From: Melaminivora suipulveris
Lineage (GTDB): Bacteria; Pseudomonadota; Gammaproteobacteria; Burkholderiales; Burkholderiaceae_C
DNA: 64,000 bases
Assembly (NCBI RefSeq): GCF_003008575.1
Contig: NZ_CP027667.1
Span: forward strand, 2,566,001 to 2,630,000
Reading direction: 5' to 3'
The notes beneath the pieces were generated by a model. That model had not been told where the DNA came from. It was given only the letters and a program-made list of their open reading frames with translations, and searched no databases. Made by a program: the position numbers and the translations under genes. Shown in pieces: positions 17,498-26,127 of this stretch (positions are counted from its first letter, which is position 1; each line of letters opens with the position of its first letter).

Positions 17498-20226
17498 ATG
17501 CACGCGTCCAGAACGCCGTCGCCGGCCGACTGTCTCTGCGCCCGCCGCAAGCAGAGTCCCTTGCGAAGCTAGTGCGCGCCATCGAGGCCGCGCCGGAGCT
17601 GCTCGGCCACGACCAGAACGTGGCGGCCATCCTTGCCACGCTGAAGGCGGAATTCCCGACGCTGGAGGACTTTGAACGCGAGTTCCCCTCGCTGTGCTTC
17701 TCGCTGGCCACCGGCGTGGGCAAGACACGGCTGATGGGCGCGTTCATTGCCTACCTGCACCTGGCGCATGGCATCAACAACTTCTTCGTGCTGGCACCCA
17801 ACCTGACGATCTACAACAAGCTGATCACCGACTTCACGCGCAACACGCCCAAGTACGTGTTCAAGGGGATCGCCGAATTCGCTCAGCAGCCGCCCTTGAT
17901 CATCACGGGCGACAACTACGACCAGACCGGTGCGGTGGTTCAGGACCAGACGATGGGTTTTGCGCACGACGTGCGCATCAACATCTTCAACATCTCCAAG
18001 ATCAACTCCGAGGTGCGTGGCGGCAAGGAACCCCGCATCAAGCGCATGCGAGAGGTGCTGGGAGACAGCTACTTCAACCACCTGGCCAGCCTAGACGATC
18101 TGGTGCTTTTGATGGACGAGTCGCACCGCTACCGAGCCAGCGCGGGGGTGCGGTCCATCAACGAACTGAAGCCGCTGTTTGGACTTGAGGTGACAGCCAC
18201 CCCGTTCGTGGAATCCACGCGCGGCCCTGTGCCCTTCAAGAACGTGGTGATGGACTACCCACTGGCGCGGGCGATGGAAGACGGCTTCGTCAAAGAGCCT
18301 GCCGCCGTGACCCAGCGCAATTTCGACGCCAAGGCGCACTCTGCAGAAGAGATCGAGAAGATCAAGCTGGAAGATGGCGTTCGCCTTCACGAAACCACCA
18401 AGGTCGAGCTGCTGACCTATGCCCGTGAGAATGGCGTGAAGGTGGTCAAGCCCTTCATGCTCGTGATCGCACGGGACACCACGCATGCCTCGCAGCTGAA
18501 GACGCTGATTGAGTCATCGGCCTTCTACGAAGGGCGCTATGCGGGCAAGGTGATCCAGGTGGACTCCAGCCGCACGGGGGCCGAAGAGGAGGAGATGATC
18601 TCCAAGCTCCTGGCGGTGGAGAGCGTGGACGAACCCACTGAGATCGTCATCCACGTCAACATGCTCAAAGAGGGCTGGGACGTGACGAACCTCTACACCA
18701 TCGTGCCCCTGCGCGCGGCCAACGCGCGCACACTGATCGAGCAATCCATTGGTCGCGGCTTGCGCCTGCCCTATGGCAAGCGCACGGGTGTCGCGGCGGT
18801 GGACCGCTTGAACATCGTGGCCCACGACAAGTTCCAGGAAATCATCGACGAGGCGAATCGAGGCGACTCGCCGATCCGCCTGAAGCAGGTGATCCTGGAG
18901 GCACCAAGCGCTGACGACAAGAAGGTGAGCGTGCAGGTCAGCTCAGGCGCCATGGCCCGCCTGGGTCTTGCGGAGCCCCCGCCCGTGGCTGCCAGTGCTG
19001 TCAGCGCGGGAGCAGCACCGGCCGCCGCGCCTGCGCCCGTGTTCACCACAGAGCGCGAGCGCCAAGCCGCTCGCGTGGTGATGGATGTGATCGGCAAGTA
19101 CGAGGTGAAGCGTGACCTCGTGCCGACCAGCAGCGCATTGCTCACCCCGGAGGTGCAATCGGCCATCCTGGCTGAAGTGACGGAGCGACTGAAGCCTGCC
19201 CAGGGGGAGTTGCTGGCTGAAGTGGACGATGCCGCACCGGCTCTTGATTTGTCGGCCGTCGTGTCCAAGACCACGGAGATCGTGGTTCAGCAAACCATCG
19301 ACATTCCGCGAATAGCAGTGGTGCCTACCGGGGAGGTCACCACCGGCTTCCACCCGTTCAAGCTGGGTTCACTGCCCAACTTTCAGCCGGGGCAACGGGA
19401 GATCGTCGGCCAAGAGCTGCGCACGAACCATCAGTTCACCATGAGCCGTGAAGCGGGCATCAGGGAGCAGCGCTTCGAGGACTACATCGTCAAGAAGCTG
19501 ATCGACTACGACGACATCGACTACTTCACACAGGCCGAGTTGCTCTACGACTTGGCCGGTCAGGCGGTAGCCCACTACCAGGCGCAGAACTACTCGGAAA
19601 ACGAGCTGCATGAAGTGTTCGACACCTATGGTGCAGAGCTCGCCCGCCTGATCCGGGCCGAAATGATGGCCCACTTCTGGGAAGAAGCTACCGACTACGA
19701 GGTTCAGGTCAGCCGAGGTTTCACAGAACTCAAACCGTGCAACTACACGGCGGTCGCCGGGCAGTCGGCACATAACTACCGTGAAACGGTGACCGATCTG
19801 AGCAAGATCAAGCAGATGTTGTTCGGCGGTTTCTCGCGCTGCCTCTACCCACTGCAGAAGTTTGACTCGGACACCGAGCGGCGCTTCGCGGTCATCCTGG
19901 AACGCGATGCTTTGAAGTGGTTCAAGCCCGCCAAAGGGCAGTTCCAGATTTACTACAAGCTGGGCAGTGAGCAGCCGGAATACATCCCCGACTTCGTGGC
20001 GGAGACCGACTCGATGATCCTCATGGTGGAGACCAAGAAGCGGGACGACTTGAGCTCTGACGAGGTGCAGTCAAAGGCCGCCGCTGCTGTTCGCTGGTGC
20101 TCGCACGCGTCAGCTCACGCGGCCACAGTAGGCAGCAAGCCATGGCGCTACTTGCTGGTGCCGCACGATGAAATCAAGGAGTCGGACCGACTGACCGCCT
20201 TCCTGCGATTCGAGCTGAAGGCTTGA
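17494..20226 (+). CDS. res: Type III-like restriction endonuclease subunit (Res)
   Basis: This 910-residue protein starts at the ATG at 17494, overlapping the Mod stop. SF2 helicase motifs are clear: Walker A FSLATGVGKTRLMG, DEAD-like LLMDESHRYR, motif III VTATPF, and motif VI IEQSIGRGLRLPYG. A C-terminal PD-(D/E)xK nuclease is visible as IPDFVAETDSMILMVETKKR. An Ala/Pro-rich linker (about residues 490-515) separates helicase and C-terminal parts. With Mod it should form an ATP-dependent restriction complex. Typical type III loci have only mod-res; here the pair closes a seven-gene run. A hairpin starts 43 bases after its stop. Confidence 0.92.
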   Translation: MNARVQNAVAGRLSLRPPQAESLAKLVRAIEAAPELLGHDQNVAAILATLKAEFPTLEDFEREFPSLCFSLATGVGKTRLMGAFIAYLHLAHGINNFFVLAPNLTIYNKLITDFTRNTPKYVFKGIAEFAQQPPLIITGDNYDQTGAVVQDQTMGFAHDVRINIFNISKINSEVRGGKEPRIKRMREVLGDSYFNHLASLDDLVLLMDESHRYRASAGVRSINELKPLFGLEVTATPFVESTRGPVPFKNVVMDYPLARAMEDGFVKEPAAVTQRNFDAKAHSAEEIEKIKLEDGVRLHETTKVELLTYARENGVKVVKPFMLVIARDTTHASQLKTLIESSAFYEGRYAGKVIQVDSSRTGAEEEEMISKLLAVESVDEPTEIVIHVNMLKEGWDVTNLYTIVPLRAANARTLIEQSIGRGLRLPYGKRTGVAAVDRLNIVAHDKFQEIIDEANRGDSPIRLKQVILEAPSADDKKVSVQVSSGAMARLGLAEPPPVAASAVSAGAAPAAAPAPVFTTERERQAARVVMDVIGKYEVKRDLVPTSSALLTPEVQSAILAEVTERLKPAQGELLAEVDDAAPALDLSAVVSKTTEIVVQQTIDIPRIAVVPTGEVTTGFHPFKLGSLPNFQPGQREIVGQELRTNHQFTMSREAGIREQRFEDYIVKKLIDYDDIDYFTQAELLYDLAGQAVAHYQAQNYSENELHEVFDTYGAELARLIRAEMMAHFWEEATDYEVQVSRGFTELKPCNYTAVAGQSAHNYRETVTDLSKIKQMLFGGFSRCLYPLQKFDSDTERRFAVILERDALKWFKPAKGQFQIYYKLGSEQPEYIPDFVAETDSMILMVETKKRDDLSSDEVQSKAAAAVRWCSHASAHAATVGSKPWRYLLVPHDEIKESDRLTAFLRFELKA

Positions 20227-20268
20227 GGGAGATGCAGAACCAACCAGCAGGCGCCGCGAAATAAAGAA

Positions 20269-20313
20269 CCCCTCAGCGGCGCACTCGCTCGAAAGCGAGA
20301 ACACCGAGAGGGG
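20269..20313 (+). terminator. Nested hairpin after the seven-gene operon
   Basis: Outer arms CCCCTC (20269-20274) and GAGGGG (20308-20313) enclose an inner stem CTCGCT/AGCGAG (20284-20289 and 20294-20299) with a CGAA loop. It begins 43 bases after the res stop and 132 bases before the next gene. There is no U-tract, so it could instead be a processing or regulatory structure. The rest of the 218-base gap (20227-20444) shows only a second GAGGGGCCG and the mcrB ribosome site. Confidence 0.45.
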
Positions 20314-20444
20314 CCGTGTTGCATGCGATTGTGAGGGGCCGATAGCGCAGGGTCAATTCAGGCCGTGATGCGGTGGCGCCGTGGATCGGCATCGCAATCG
20401 TCCAAGCAATTGCTTTGACGCACAGGGATGACGAAGGGAGAAAA

Positions 20445-22649
20445 ATGACAGAACAGACCAGCAACCAATCGTCCGGTACAACGTGGTTCGTCGGAGCCAG
20501 CTTCGGTCACACCGATGATCAGAGCGCCCGCTTCCTCGACGAAGGTATCTGGGAGATCAGCAGCCCCAGCCAGAAGGAGCAGGCGCTGGTTCGTTCCATG
20601 CGGCCTGGTGAACGCATTGCCATCAAAGCTGCGTATGTGCGCAAGCACGGCCTGCCCTTCGACAACCGCCAGCAGCCGGTATCCGTCATGGGCATCAAGG
20701 CCACCGGCGTCATCACCGAGAACCCACAGGACGGTGAGCATGTCAAAGTGCAGTGGCAGCCCGCCGATGGCGTGCGCGAGTGGTATTTCTACACCTATCG
20801 CCCCACCATCTGGCGCGTTGTGCCCGGCGAATGGAATGCGGATGCGCTGATCGAGTTCGCATTCAACGGCAAGCCCCAAGACATCGAGCGATTCCGCAAC
20901 GCCCCGTACTGGAAGGACCGCTTCGGCACCCTGTTCCAGTGGGCAGACTTCTACGAGGCCATCGCCGAGAAGCTGCTGGCCTACACAAGCGACCGAGTGC
21001 CGCTCATTCAGGGCATCCACCAGATTGCGCAGCGCGTTCAAGGCCTGGGCTATCTGCAGGACAAATTCCCAGATGGAAGCAGCGGCCCTCTGCAGGACAT
21101 CTGCCCGTTCACGGTGATGGGCACGTTCAACCGAGGCATGACGGACGCTAACCGCAAGCTGATTGCGGCAGAGCTGGCGAAGCTGCTCGGCGTTACCGTG
21201 CCTGTGCCGGCGACGTTCGAAGGCATCCCCGTGCTCAACAACCAGCGCTCCTGGTTCTTCCGCTACGCGGACAAGCGAGGGGCGGGAGACATTGATGCCC
21301 TTTGGCGCGTCTTTGCCGCAGCACAGGCGCTGGTTGAAGACGACGGGCCGGGAACCCGCGACGAGTTCATCGAGGCCTATGACGCAGCGACTCAGGTCTG
21401 GGGTGTGGCGTGGAATCTGTCCACTGGCTTGTATTGGGCTGCCCCCTGGGAGTTTCCGACGCTGGACAGCCAGTCGCGGCACTACATCCAGAAGCGCCTG
21501 GGCGTTCCGATCACCACCCCAGCGCCGCAAGCGCCATGTGATGCGGCCACGTATTTGCAACTTGCATACGACCTGCGTACGCGGTTCGCGGAGGAAGACT
21601 ACCCCGTGCACAGCTTCCCGGAGTTGTCGCTGGCATCGTGGCAGTTCAAGGATGCGACGCCTGCGCCTCAGGAGGACGAAGTCGCGCCGGACATGCCCGG
21701 CCATGACTCAGGCGATGAGCTTGCAGCCGAAGTCGTCCAGTCTCAGGCCCCTATCGTTCCCTACTCCCTCGCCGACATCACGCGTGACGGCTGCTTCATG
21801 TCGGAGCCAGAGCTTGAGCAGCTACTGGACCGGCTGCGCACCAAGAAGAATCTGATCCTGCAAGGCCCCCCCGGCACCGGCAAGACATGGCTGGCCAAGC
21901 GATTGGCCTTTGCCTTGATGGGGCAAAAGGACGAGAGCAAGGTCAGAGCCGTCCAGTTCCACCCGAACCTTTCGTACGAGGACTTCGTGCGCGGCTGGCG
22001 GCCTACAGGCGAAGGCAAGCTGACGCTCGCCGATGGCGTCTTCATGGAGGCGATCAAGGCTGCGAAGAAGGAGCCCGCAGCCAAGTTCGTGGTCGTCATC
22101 GAGGAGATCAACCGAGGCAATCCGGCCCAGGTGTTCGGTGAATTGCTGACGCTGCTGGAGGCAGGCAAGCGCACCCCCAGCGAGGCGTTGGAGCTGTGCT
22201 ACCCGGATGCTGACGGCGTACGGCGGCCGGTCCACATCCCCGAGAACCTTCATGTCATCGGCACCATGAACATCGCGGATCGGTCGTTGGCGCTGGTCGA
22301 TTTGGCGTTGCGGCGCCGCTTCGCGTTTGTTGGTCTTGAGCCTCGCCTCGGCCCAGCCTGGCGGAACTGGGTGGTTTCAGCGTGCGGTGTGGATGAAGCA
22401 CTGGCGTCAGACATTGAGCGACGCATAGCCGAGCTTAACGAGCAGATTGCAGCGGATGCACGCTTGGGCAAGCAGTTCCGAATCGGTCACAGCTATGTCA
22501 CGCCCGTGCATCGGCTGGATGCGGGCAGCACCCGGCGATGGTTCCAGCAAGTCGTGGACACAGAAATCGGCCCCCTGCTGGACGAGTATTGGTTTGACTC
22601 CCCAGAGGAGGCACGTCAGGCCACCGCACGGTTGCTGCAGGGCTGGTGA
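20445..22649 (+). CDS. mcrB: McrB-like AAA+ GTPase with EVE/PUA-like N-terminus
   Basis: This 734-residue protein begins at the ATG at 20445, behind a strong AGGGAG site. The C-terminal AAA+ motor has GPPGTGKT (Lys480), VVVIEEINRGNPAQVFGELL and the McrB hallmark TMNIADRSLALVDLALRRRF. The N-terminal about 110 residues (TWFVGASFGHTDDQ, then MGIKATGVITENPQDGEHVK) resemble EVE/PUA-like modified-base readers, and a second about 250-residue region follows. McrB recognises modified DNA and uses GTP to drive cleavage by McrC. It shares one base (TGATG) with the mcrC-like gene. The reader domain differs from E. coli McrB, so its target may be another modification. Confidence 0.88.
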   Translation: MTEQTSNQSSGTTWFVGASFGHTDDQSARFLDEGIWEISSPSQKEQALVRSMRPGERIAIKAAYVRKHGLPFDNRQQPVSVMGIKATGVITENPQDGEHVKVQWQPADGVREWYFYTYRPTIWRVVPGEWNADALIEFAFNGKPQDIERFRNAPYWKDRFGTLFQWADFYEAIAEKLLAYTSDRVPLIQGIHQIAQRVQGLGYLQDKFPDGSSGPLQDICPFTVMGTFNRGMTDANRKLIAAELAKLLGVTVPVPATFEGIPVLNNQRSWFFRYADKRGAGDIDALWRVFAAAQALVEDDGPGTRDEFIEAYDAATQVWGVAWNLSTGLYWAAPWEFPTLDSQSRHYIQKRLGVPITTPAPQAPCDAATYLQLAYDLRTRFAEEDYPVHSFPELSLASWQFKDATPAPQEDEVAPDMPGHDSGDELAAEVVQSQAPIVPYSLADITRDGCFMSEPELEQLLDRLRTKKNLILQGPPGTGKTWLAKRLAFALMGQKDESKVRAVQFHPNLSYEDFVRGWRPTGEGKLTLADGVFMEAIKAAKKEPAAKFVVVIEEINRGNPAQVFGELLTLLEAGKRTPSEALELCYPDADGVRRPVHIPENLHVIGTMNIADRSLALVDLALRRRFAFVGLEPRLGPAWRNWVVSACGVDEALASDIERRIAELNEQIAADARLGKQFRIGHSYVTPVHRLDAGSTRRWFQQVVDTEIGPLLDEYWFDSPEEARQATARLLQGW

Positions 22650-23770
22650 TGGGTCTGATCGCGCCACCGATTTCCGCCGAAACAGGGTTCACGCCCGGAT
22701 TCGTGGGGCGCATTCCTGTCCGGAACCTGTGGCTGTTGATGCTGTATGCGTCGGACCTGTTTCGGACTGGCGGCACCGCCCATGTGGCGGTCGAAGAAAA
22801 CCCAGACGAGTTGCCCGATCTGGTGGCCGAAATTTTGGCCCATGCCGTTGAGACTCGGCTGCATCGTCAGCTGAGCCTGGGCTACCGATCTCGGGAAGAG
22901 TGGCTCAGCCGCGTTCGCGGGCGCATCGATGTGCTGACCACTGAGCGGCGTCAGTTGCTGGATCGCGGCTTGGTGGCCTGCCGCTTTGCGGAGCTCACCA
23001 TCGACACGCCACGGAATCGTTTCGTCCGCGCTGCATTGGAGTCCGTCGCCCGCTTGGTCAAGAAGCCAGTTGTCGCCCATCGGTGCCGATCTCTTGCTGC
23101 TGCGATGTGGTCCCGAGGCGTCGCGGGCCAGCCGCCGACCCGCGCCCAAATGAGTGTTGATCGATTCGGACGCCATGATGCGGACGACCAGTTCATGGTG
23201 GCAGCAGCCAAGCTTGCCTATGACCTCGCGCTACCCACGGAATCCGCAGGCGGCAACGTGCTGGCGATGCCTGGCCGGGAGGAGGCTTGGGTTCGTCGTC
23301 TGTTTGAGCGCGCCGTTGGCGGCTTGTATGCCGTGGTGCTCAGTCCACTCGGGTGGCATGTTCGTTGTGGCGCCACGCTGCAATGGCAAATCTCGTCCAA
23401 GACGGACGGTATTGATGACATCTTGCCCGCCATGCGGACCGACGTGGTGCTCGACCATGGCGGCTCGGGACGTCGTATCGTCATCGACACCAAGTTCACC
23501 TCCATCGTCACGGCAGGGTGGTATCGAGAGCAAAGCCTGCGCAGCGGCTACATCTACCAGATGTACGCCTATCTGAGGTCACAGGTCGGCTGTGGCGATG
23601 CGCTGGCAGACTCGGCAAGCGGCCGGTTGTTGCACCCCGCCGTTGGAACGATGGTCGATGAGACAGTCGTCATCCAGGGTCATCCGATCCGCTTTGCGAC
23701 CGTGGACTTGGCAGCGAAACCTGCAGAGATTCGTGCGCAGTTGCTGAAGTGCGTCGAGGTGCCATGCTGA
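22649..23770 (+). CDS. mcrC: McrC-like restriction endonuclease subunit
   Basis: This 373-residue protein starts at the ATG overlapping the mcrB stop; a GTG three bases earlier is also possible. The N-terminal GFVGRIPVRNLWLLMLYASD is the typical McrC opening. The PD-(D/E)xK nuclease core is visible as DVVLDHGGSGRRIVIDTKFT, with YQMYAYLRS following as in McrC. It partners McrB to cut modified DNA. Its position directly downstream and the lack of any other nearby nuclease make the pairing secure. Confidence 0.88.
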   Translation: MGLIAPPISAETGFTPGFVGRIPVRNLWLLMLYASDLFRTGGTAHVAVEENPDELPDLVAEILAHAVETRLHRQLSLGYRSREEWLSRVRGRIDVLTTERRQLLDRGLVACRFAELTIDTPRNRFVRAALESVARLVKKPVVAHRCRSLAAAMWSRGVAGQPPTRAQMSVDRFGRHDADDQFMVAAAKLAYDLALPTESAGGNVLAMPGREEAWVRRLFERAVGGLYAVVLSPLGWHVRCGATLQWQISSKTDGIDDILPAMRTDVVLDHGGSGRRIVIDTKFTSIVTAGWYREQSLRSGYIYQMYAYLRSQVGCGDALADSASGRLLHPAVGTMVDETVVIQGHPIRFATVDLAAKPAEIRAQLLKCVEVPC

Positions 23771-24259
23771 CGCGCTCCTGGCCGCTCCCCTCCTTGAGTC
23801 GCCACACTGCTGGGCGACATGACGCCACACTGCCTGGCGGGGTGTCAGCACACTGCTGCCACATTGGGCGGAGACCTGTTGACACTGAGTTCACACATGG
23901 CCCCCACCTGTTTCACACAAAGCAGGCACCGGTCTTCGCGCAAGGGTTGGCACCGTCTGTCGCACATTCATGTTGGACGCACGTTTGCAAGCAGGCTGTC
24001 CCCATCGCATTCGGCACATTCTTTGAGTTCGCTTCTTCGAGCTCAAAGAATGTGGCCGCTGGGCGCCAAACCGACAGGTTTGGTGGGCAGCGGCAGCAGG
24101 GGACAGTGCAGGAGAAAGATGCGTCCAGACCAGGCAACAGGTTGAATCCTTGCTGCGGCCACGGGCCGGTGTGCCGCCATGTGCGGCTGTGGGCGACACC
24201 AAATGGTCTGGAGTCGCGCACCGAGCACGCTGCTCGCCATCGCGGGAGGTTGAGCTGAC
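23771..24259. other. 489-bp non-coding gap between mcrC and the Wadjet-like operon
   Basis: No convincing gene is seen: the longest open frames are compositionally odd and lack ribosome sites. The left part carries CACACTGC at 23813-23820, 23826-23833 and 23849-23856, with related CACATTG (23860-23866) and GACACTG (23881-23887). The middle carries two strong hairpins (listed separately). The right part ends in the GGGAGG ribosome site of jetA. The clustered CACACTG motifs could be operator sites or the worn terminal repeats of an old insertion sequence; I cannot tell which. Confidence 0.6.
24015..24085 (+). other. Two consecutive perfect hairpins; candidate structured RNA
   Basis: CACATTCTTTGAG (24015-24027) pairs perfectly with CTCAAAGAATGTG (24042-24054). 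Pairing continues inward across one T-G position for a 17-bp stem closed by a 6-base loop. Nine bases beyond the first stem a second stem begins: CCAAACC (24066-24072) pairs with GGTTTGG (24077-24083) around GACA, extendable by two pairs to 24064 and 24085. No U-tract follows either. They lie 175 bases upstream of jetA, so they may be a leader or small RNA rather than a terminator. Confidence 0.5.
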
Positions 24260-25519
24260 ATGGCCAACCCGCGTTCACTGGTTTACGCGCTGTACACACA
24301 CTGGGACACGGTGGAGGTCTTGGTGAGGCTGTCCCGCGAGTTTGCGGTGCTCACCACCGACCAAGTGCTGGGCTGCATCGCCAAGGTGGCGCCGCAGCTG
24401 GATGCAGAAGCCCAGGGTGCAGCCCTGCGCGCCATGGTGAATGCAGACATCCTCCAACCCTGCGCCCGCAGCAGCGACCTGCAGCTCAATGCCTACGTGC
24501 TCGACTTCGTGCGCGGGCTGACTCGCGAGCACGAACTCGGTCTGGCTGCGGTGCTTCAAGCACGTGTTGCTGCAATCCGCGAGGCCACGGAGGCACTCAA
24601 CGAGGGCATGCAAGCTGCCGACATGGATCAGGTGCGGGGTGCAGCCAACAAGCTCGCTGAACTCTTCCGCCAGATCAGCCTGCAACTGGATCAAGACCGC
24701 CACGCACTGATGGAACTTGCCGAAGACGCCAAGAGCGCCGACGCCAGCATGCCCATCGCCCAGCGCTACCGGCGTGTGCTGGAGGCCTATGACCACTACG
24801 TGGAGCCGATGAACCAGATGATGGACACCGGCCCGCAAGGCACGTTTTACCGTTACCTGGAAGACGCCGAGCGCTCGTTGGATCTCGCCTTTGAGCAGCT
24901 GTCGGTTCAAGGCGGGCTGTACTCGCATCGCCTGCAGCTCAGGCAGGTGGCGCACCAGGCCAAGGAGCTGCGGCGATTCGGCCGTCTGATCGCTCAACAG
25001 TGCGCCGACACGGTGCTGCCGTTGCGCGAGGAGGTGCGTCAACACAATGCGCTGACCAGTGCCGTCAGCCTGCTGCTGGGTCAGGTGCGCAAGCGGGGCC
25101 TGCGCCGAGCCTTGTCACGGCATACCGCCAGCACCGCAATGCCCGTTTGGCGCAACGAGCGGGGCTTTCGCTTGCAGCTGGGCGATGAGGTGCGAGCCGT
25201 GATGGCAGCAGCCCAGCATTACCAGCCGCAGTCGGTGGCCTTCCCGCAAGATGAGCCCGGCAACGCCCCACCGCTGCTGGAGCACGTGGACGAGGCGGCC
25301 ATCCGGCAGCAGCTGAGAAGCAGCCTGCCGGTGGACAGCCTGCTGGACTGGCTGCATGCCCATCACGGCCATCTGCAGGACGCCACGCTGCTGCGCTTGT
25401 TCCATGAGCTGCAGAACGAAAGCAGTTGGCAGATTGAAGCCAGTGAGCATCCTGAGACCACCACTTTGCAGGCCATCCGCGTGCTGCACCATCCTCACCG
25501 CGTAAGCATTCCGGAATGA
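24260..25519 (+). CDS. jetA: Wadjet-like JetA (MukF-type kleisin)
   Basis: The product has 419 residues. It starts behind GGGAGG with MANPRSLVYALYTHWDTVEV, an opening typical of JetA proteins. It is almost wholly helical, with a winged-helix N-terminus (VLTTDQVLGCIAKVAP) and long amphipathic helices, as expected of a kleisin linking SMC heads. It overlaps jetB by ATGA. The order kleisin, KITE subunit, SMC, nuclease is that of Wadjet (JetABCD/MksFEBG), which cleaves small circular plasmids. Assignment rests on this order and on the unmistakable JetC and JetD downstream. Confidence 0.85.
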   Translation: MANPRSLVYALYTHWDTVEVLVRLSREFAVLTTDQVLGCIAKVAPQLDAEAQGAALRAMVNADILQPCARSSDLQLNAYVLDFVRGLTREHELGLAAVLQARVAAIREATEALNEGMQAADMDQVRGAANKLAELFRQISLQLDQDRHALMELAEDAKSADASMPIAQRYRRVLEAYDHYVEPMNQMMDTGPQGTFYRYLEDAERSLDLAFEQLSVQGGLYSHRLQLRQVAHQAKELRRFGRLIAQQCADTVLPLREEVRQHNALTSAVSLLLGQVRKRGLRRALSRHTASTAMPVWRNERGFRLQLGDEVRAVMAAAQHYQPQSVAFPQDEPGNAPPLLEHVDEAAIRQQLRSSLPVDSLLDWLHAHHGHLQDATLLRLFHELQNESSWQIEASEHPETTTLQAIRVLHHPHRVSIPE

Positions 25520-26127
25520 CGACGCCTCATCCACTGACGCCGCAACTGGCGCAAATGCCAGCCCTGGCCGAGCTCTTCCGCTTGTTCCTGTCCGGCAAGC
25601 ACCTGAACCGCATGGCCGAGCCTGCACTGTGGGCCGAGCTTGAGCAGCACGAACCGGCCTACGCAGGTCTTTTCGCAGCGCTGGGCTTTGAGCTGCGCGT
25701 GGATGCGCGAGGCTTTGCTTGGTTCCACAGTACCGATGCCAGCAGCAACATCGGCAAGATCAGCCGTCAACTGGCCTTGCTGTTCATGGTCATCTTCGAC
25801 GCCCAAGCCAATGCCGGCAAAGCGCTGCAACGCTTCACCGATTGGCTGATTGATCGGGAATGGCTGGCCGAGGTGCACGAACAGCAGAAAGATCTTCTGG
25901 ACGCCGAAGGGCTATCTCCCGATGGGCTGATCGATCTGCTGGGCCGCGCCTGCACGCTGGGATTCGCAGTGGCGGAGCCGGCAGGCTGGCGGCTGTTGCC
26001 CGCCGTCTGCCGCTACCTGGACCACTTTGAGGGCCTGGCCGCAGCCTCCCGAGATGACGACAACGAGGCGGACGCTGCCCCTGAAGAGAGCGGCGACGAC
26101 GTGCTGAACGACGAGGAGAGCGACTGA
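25516..26127 (+). CDS. jetB: Wadjet-like JetB (MukE-type KITE subunit)
   Basis: This 203-residue protein lies between JetA and JetC. Its coding region overlaps jetA by four bases, and its TGA shares one base with the jetC ATG. The middle reads FAALGFELRVDARGFAWFHS, a winged-helix strand pattern typical of MukE/MksE/JetB. The C-terminal 30 residues are very acidic (RDDDNEADAAPEESGDDVLN). It should bind the kleisin and contact DNA. Confidence 0.83.
   Translation: MTTPHPLTPQLAQMPALAELFRLFLSGKHLNRMAEPALWAELEQHEPAYAGLFAALGFELRVDARGFAWFHSTDASSNIGKISRQLALLFMVIFDAQANAGKALQRFTDWLIDREWLAEVHEQQKDLLDAEGLSPDGLIDLLGRACTLGFAVAEPAGWRLLPAVCRYLDHFEGLAAASRDDDNEADAAPEESGDDVLNDEESD

Noticed and set aside
8460..20226. 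Assignment of the operon to DISARM or BREX because of the SNF2 helicase, ATPase and methylase
   Set aside because: No DUF1998 helicase/DrmB/DrmC and no PglX, PglZ or BrxC-like genes are present. The methylase and nuclease are of type III Mod/Res kind.
23813..23866. CACACTGC repeats as a small CRISPR array
   Set aside because: Repeats are only 8 bases, spaced irregularly (13 and 23 bases), with no spacer-sized intervals and no cas genes.
23749..24258. A 169-codon plus-strand frame in the gap between mcrC and jetA
   Set aside because: It runs through the hairpins and CACACTG repeats, has no ribosome site, and its product is compositionally odd with no domain.
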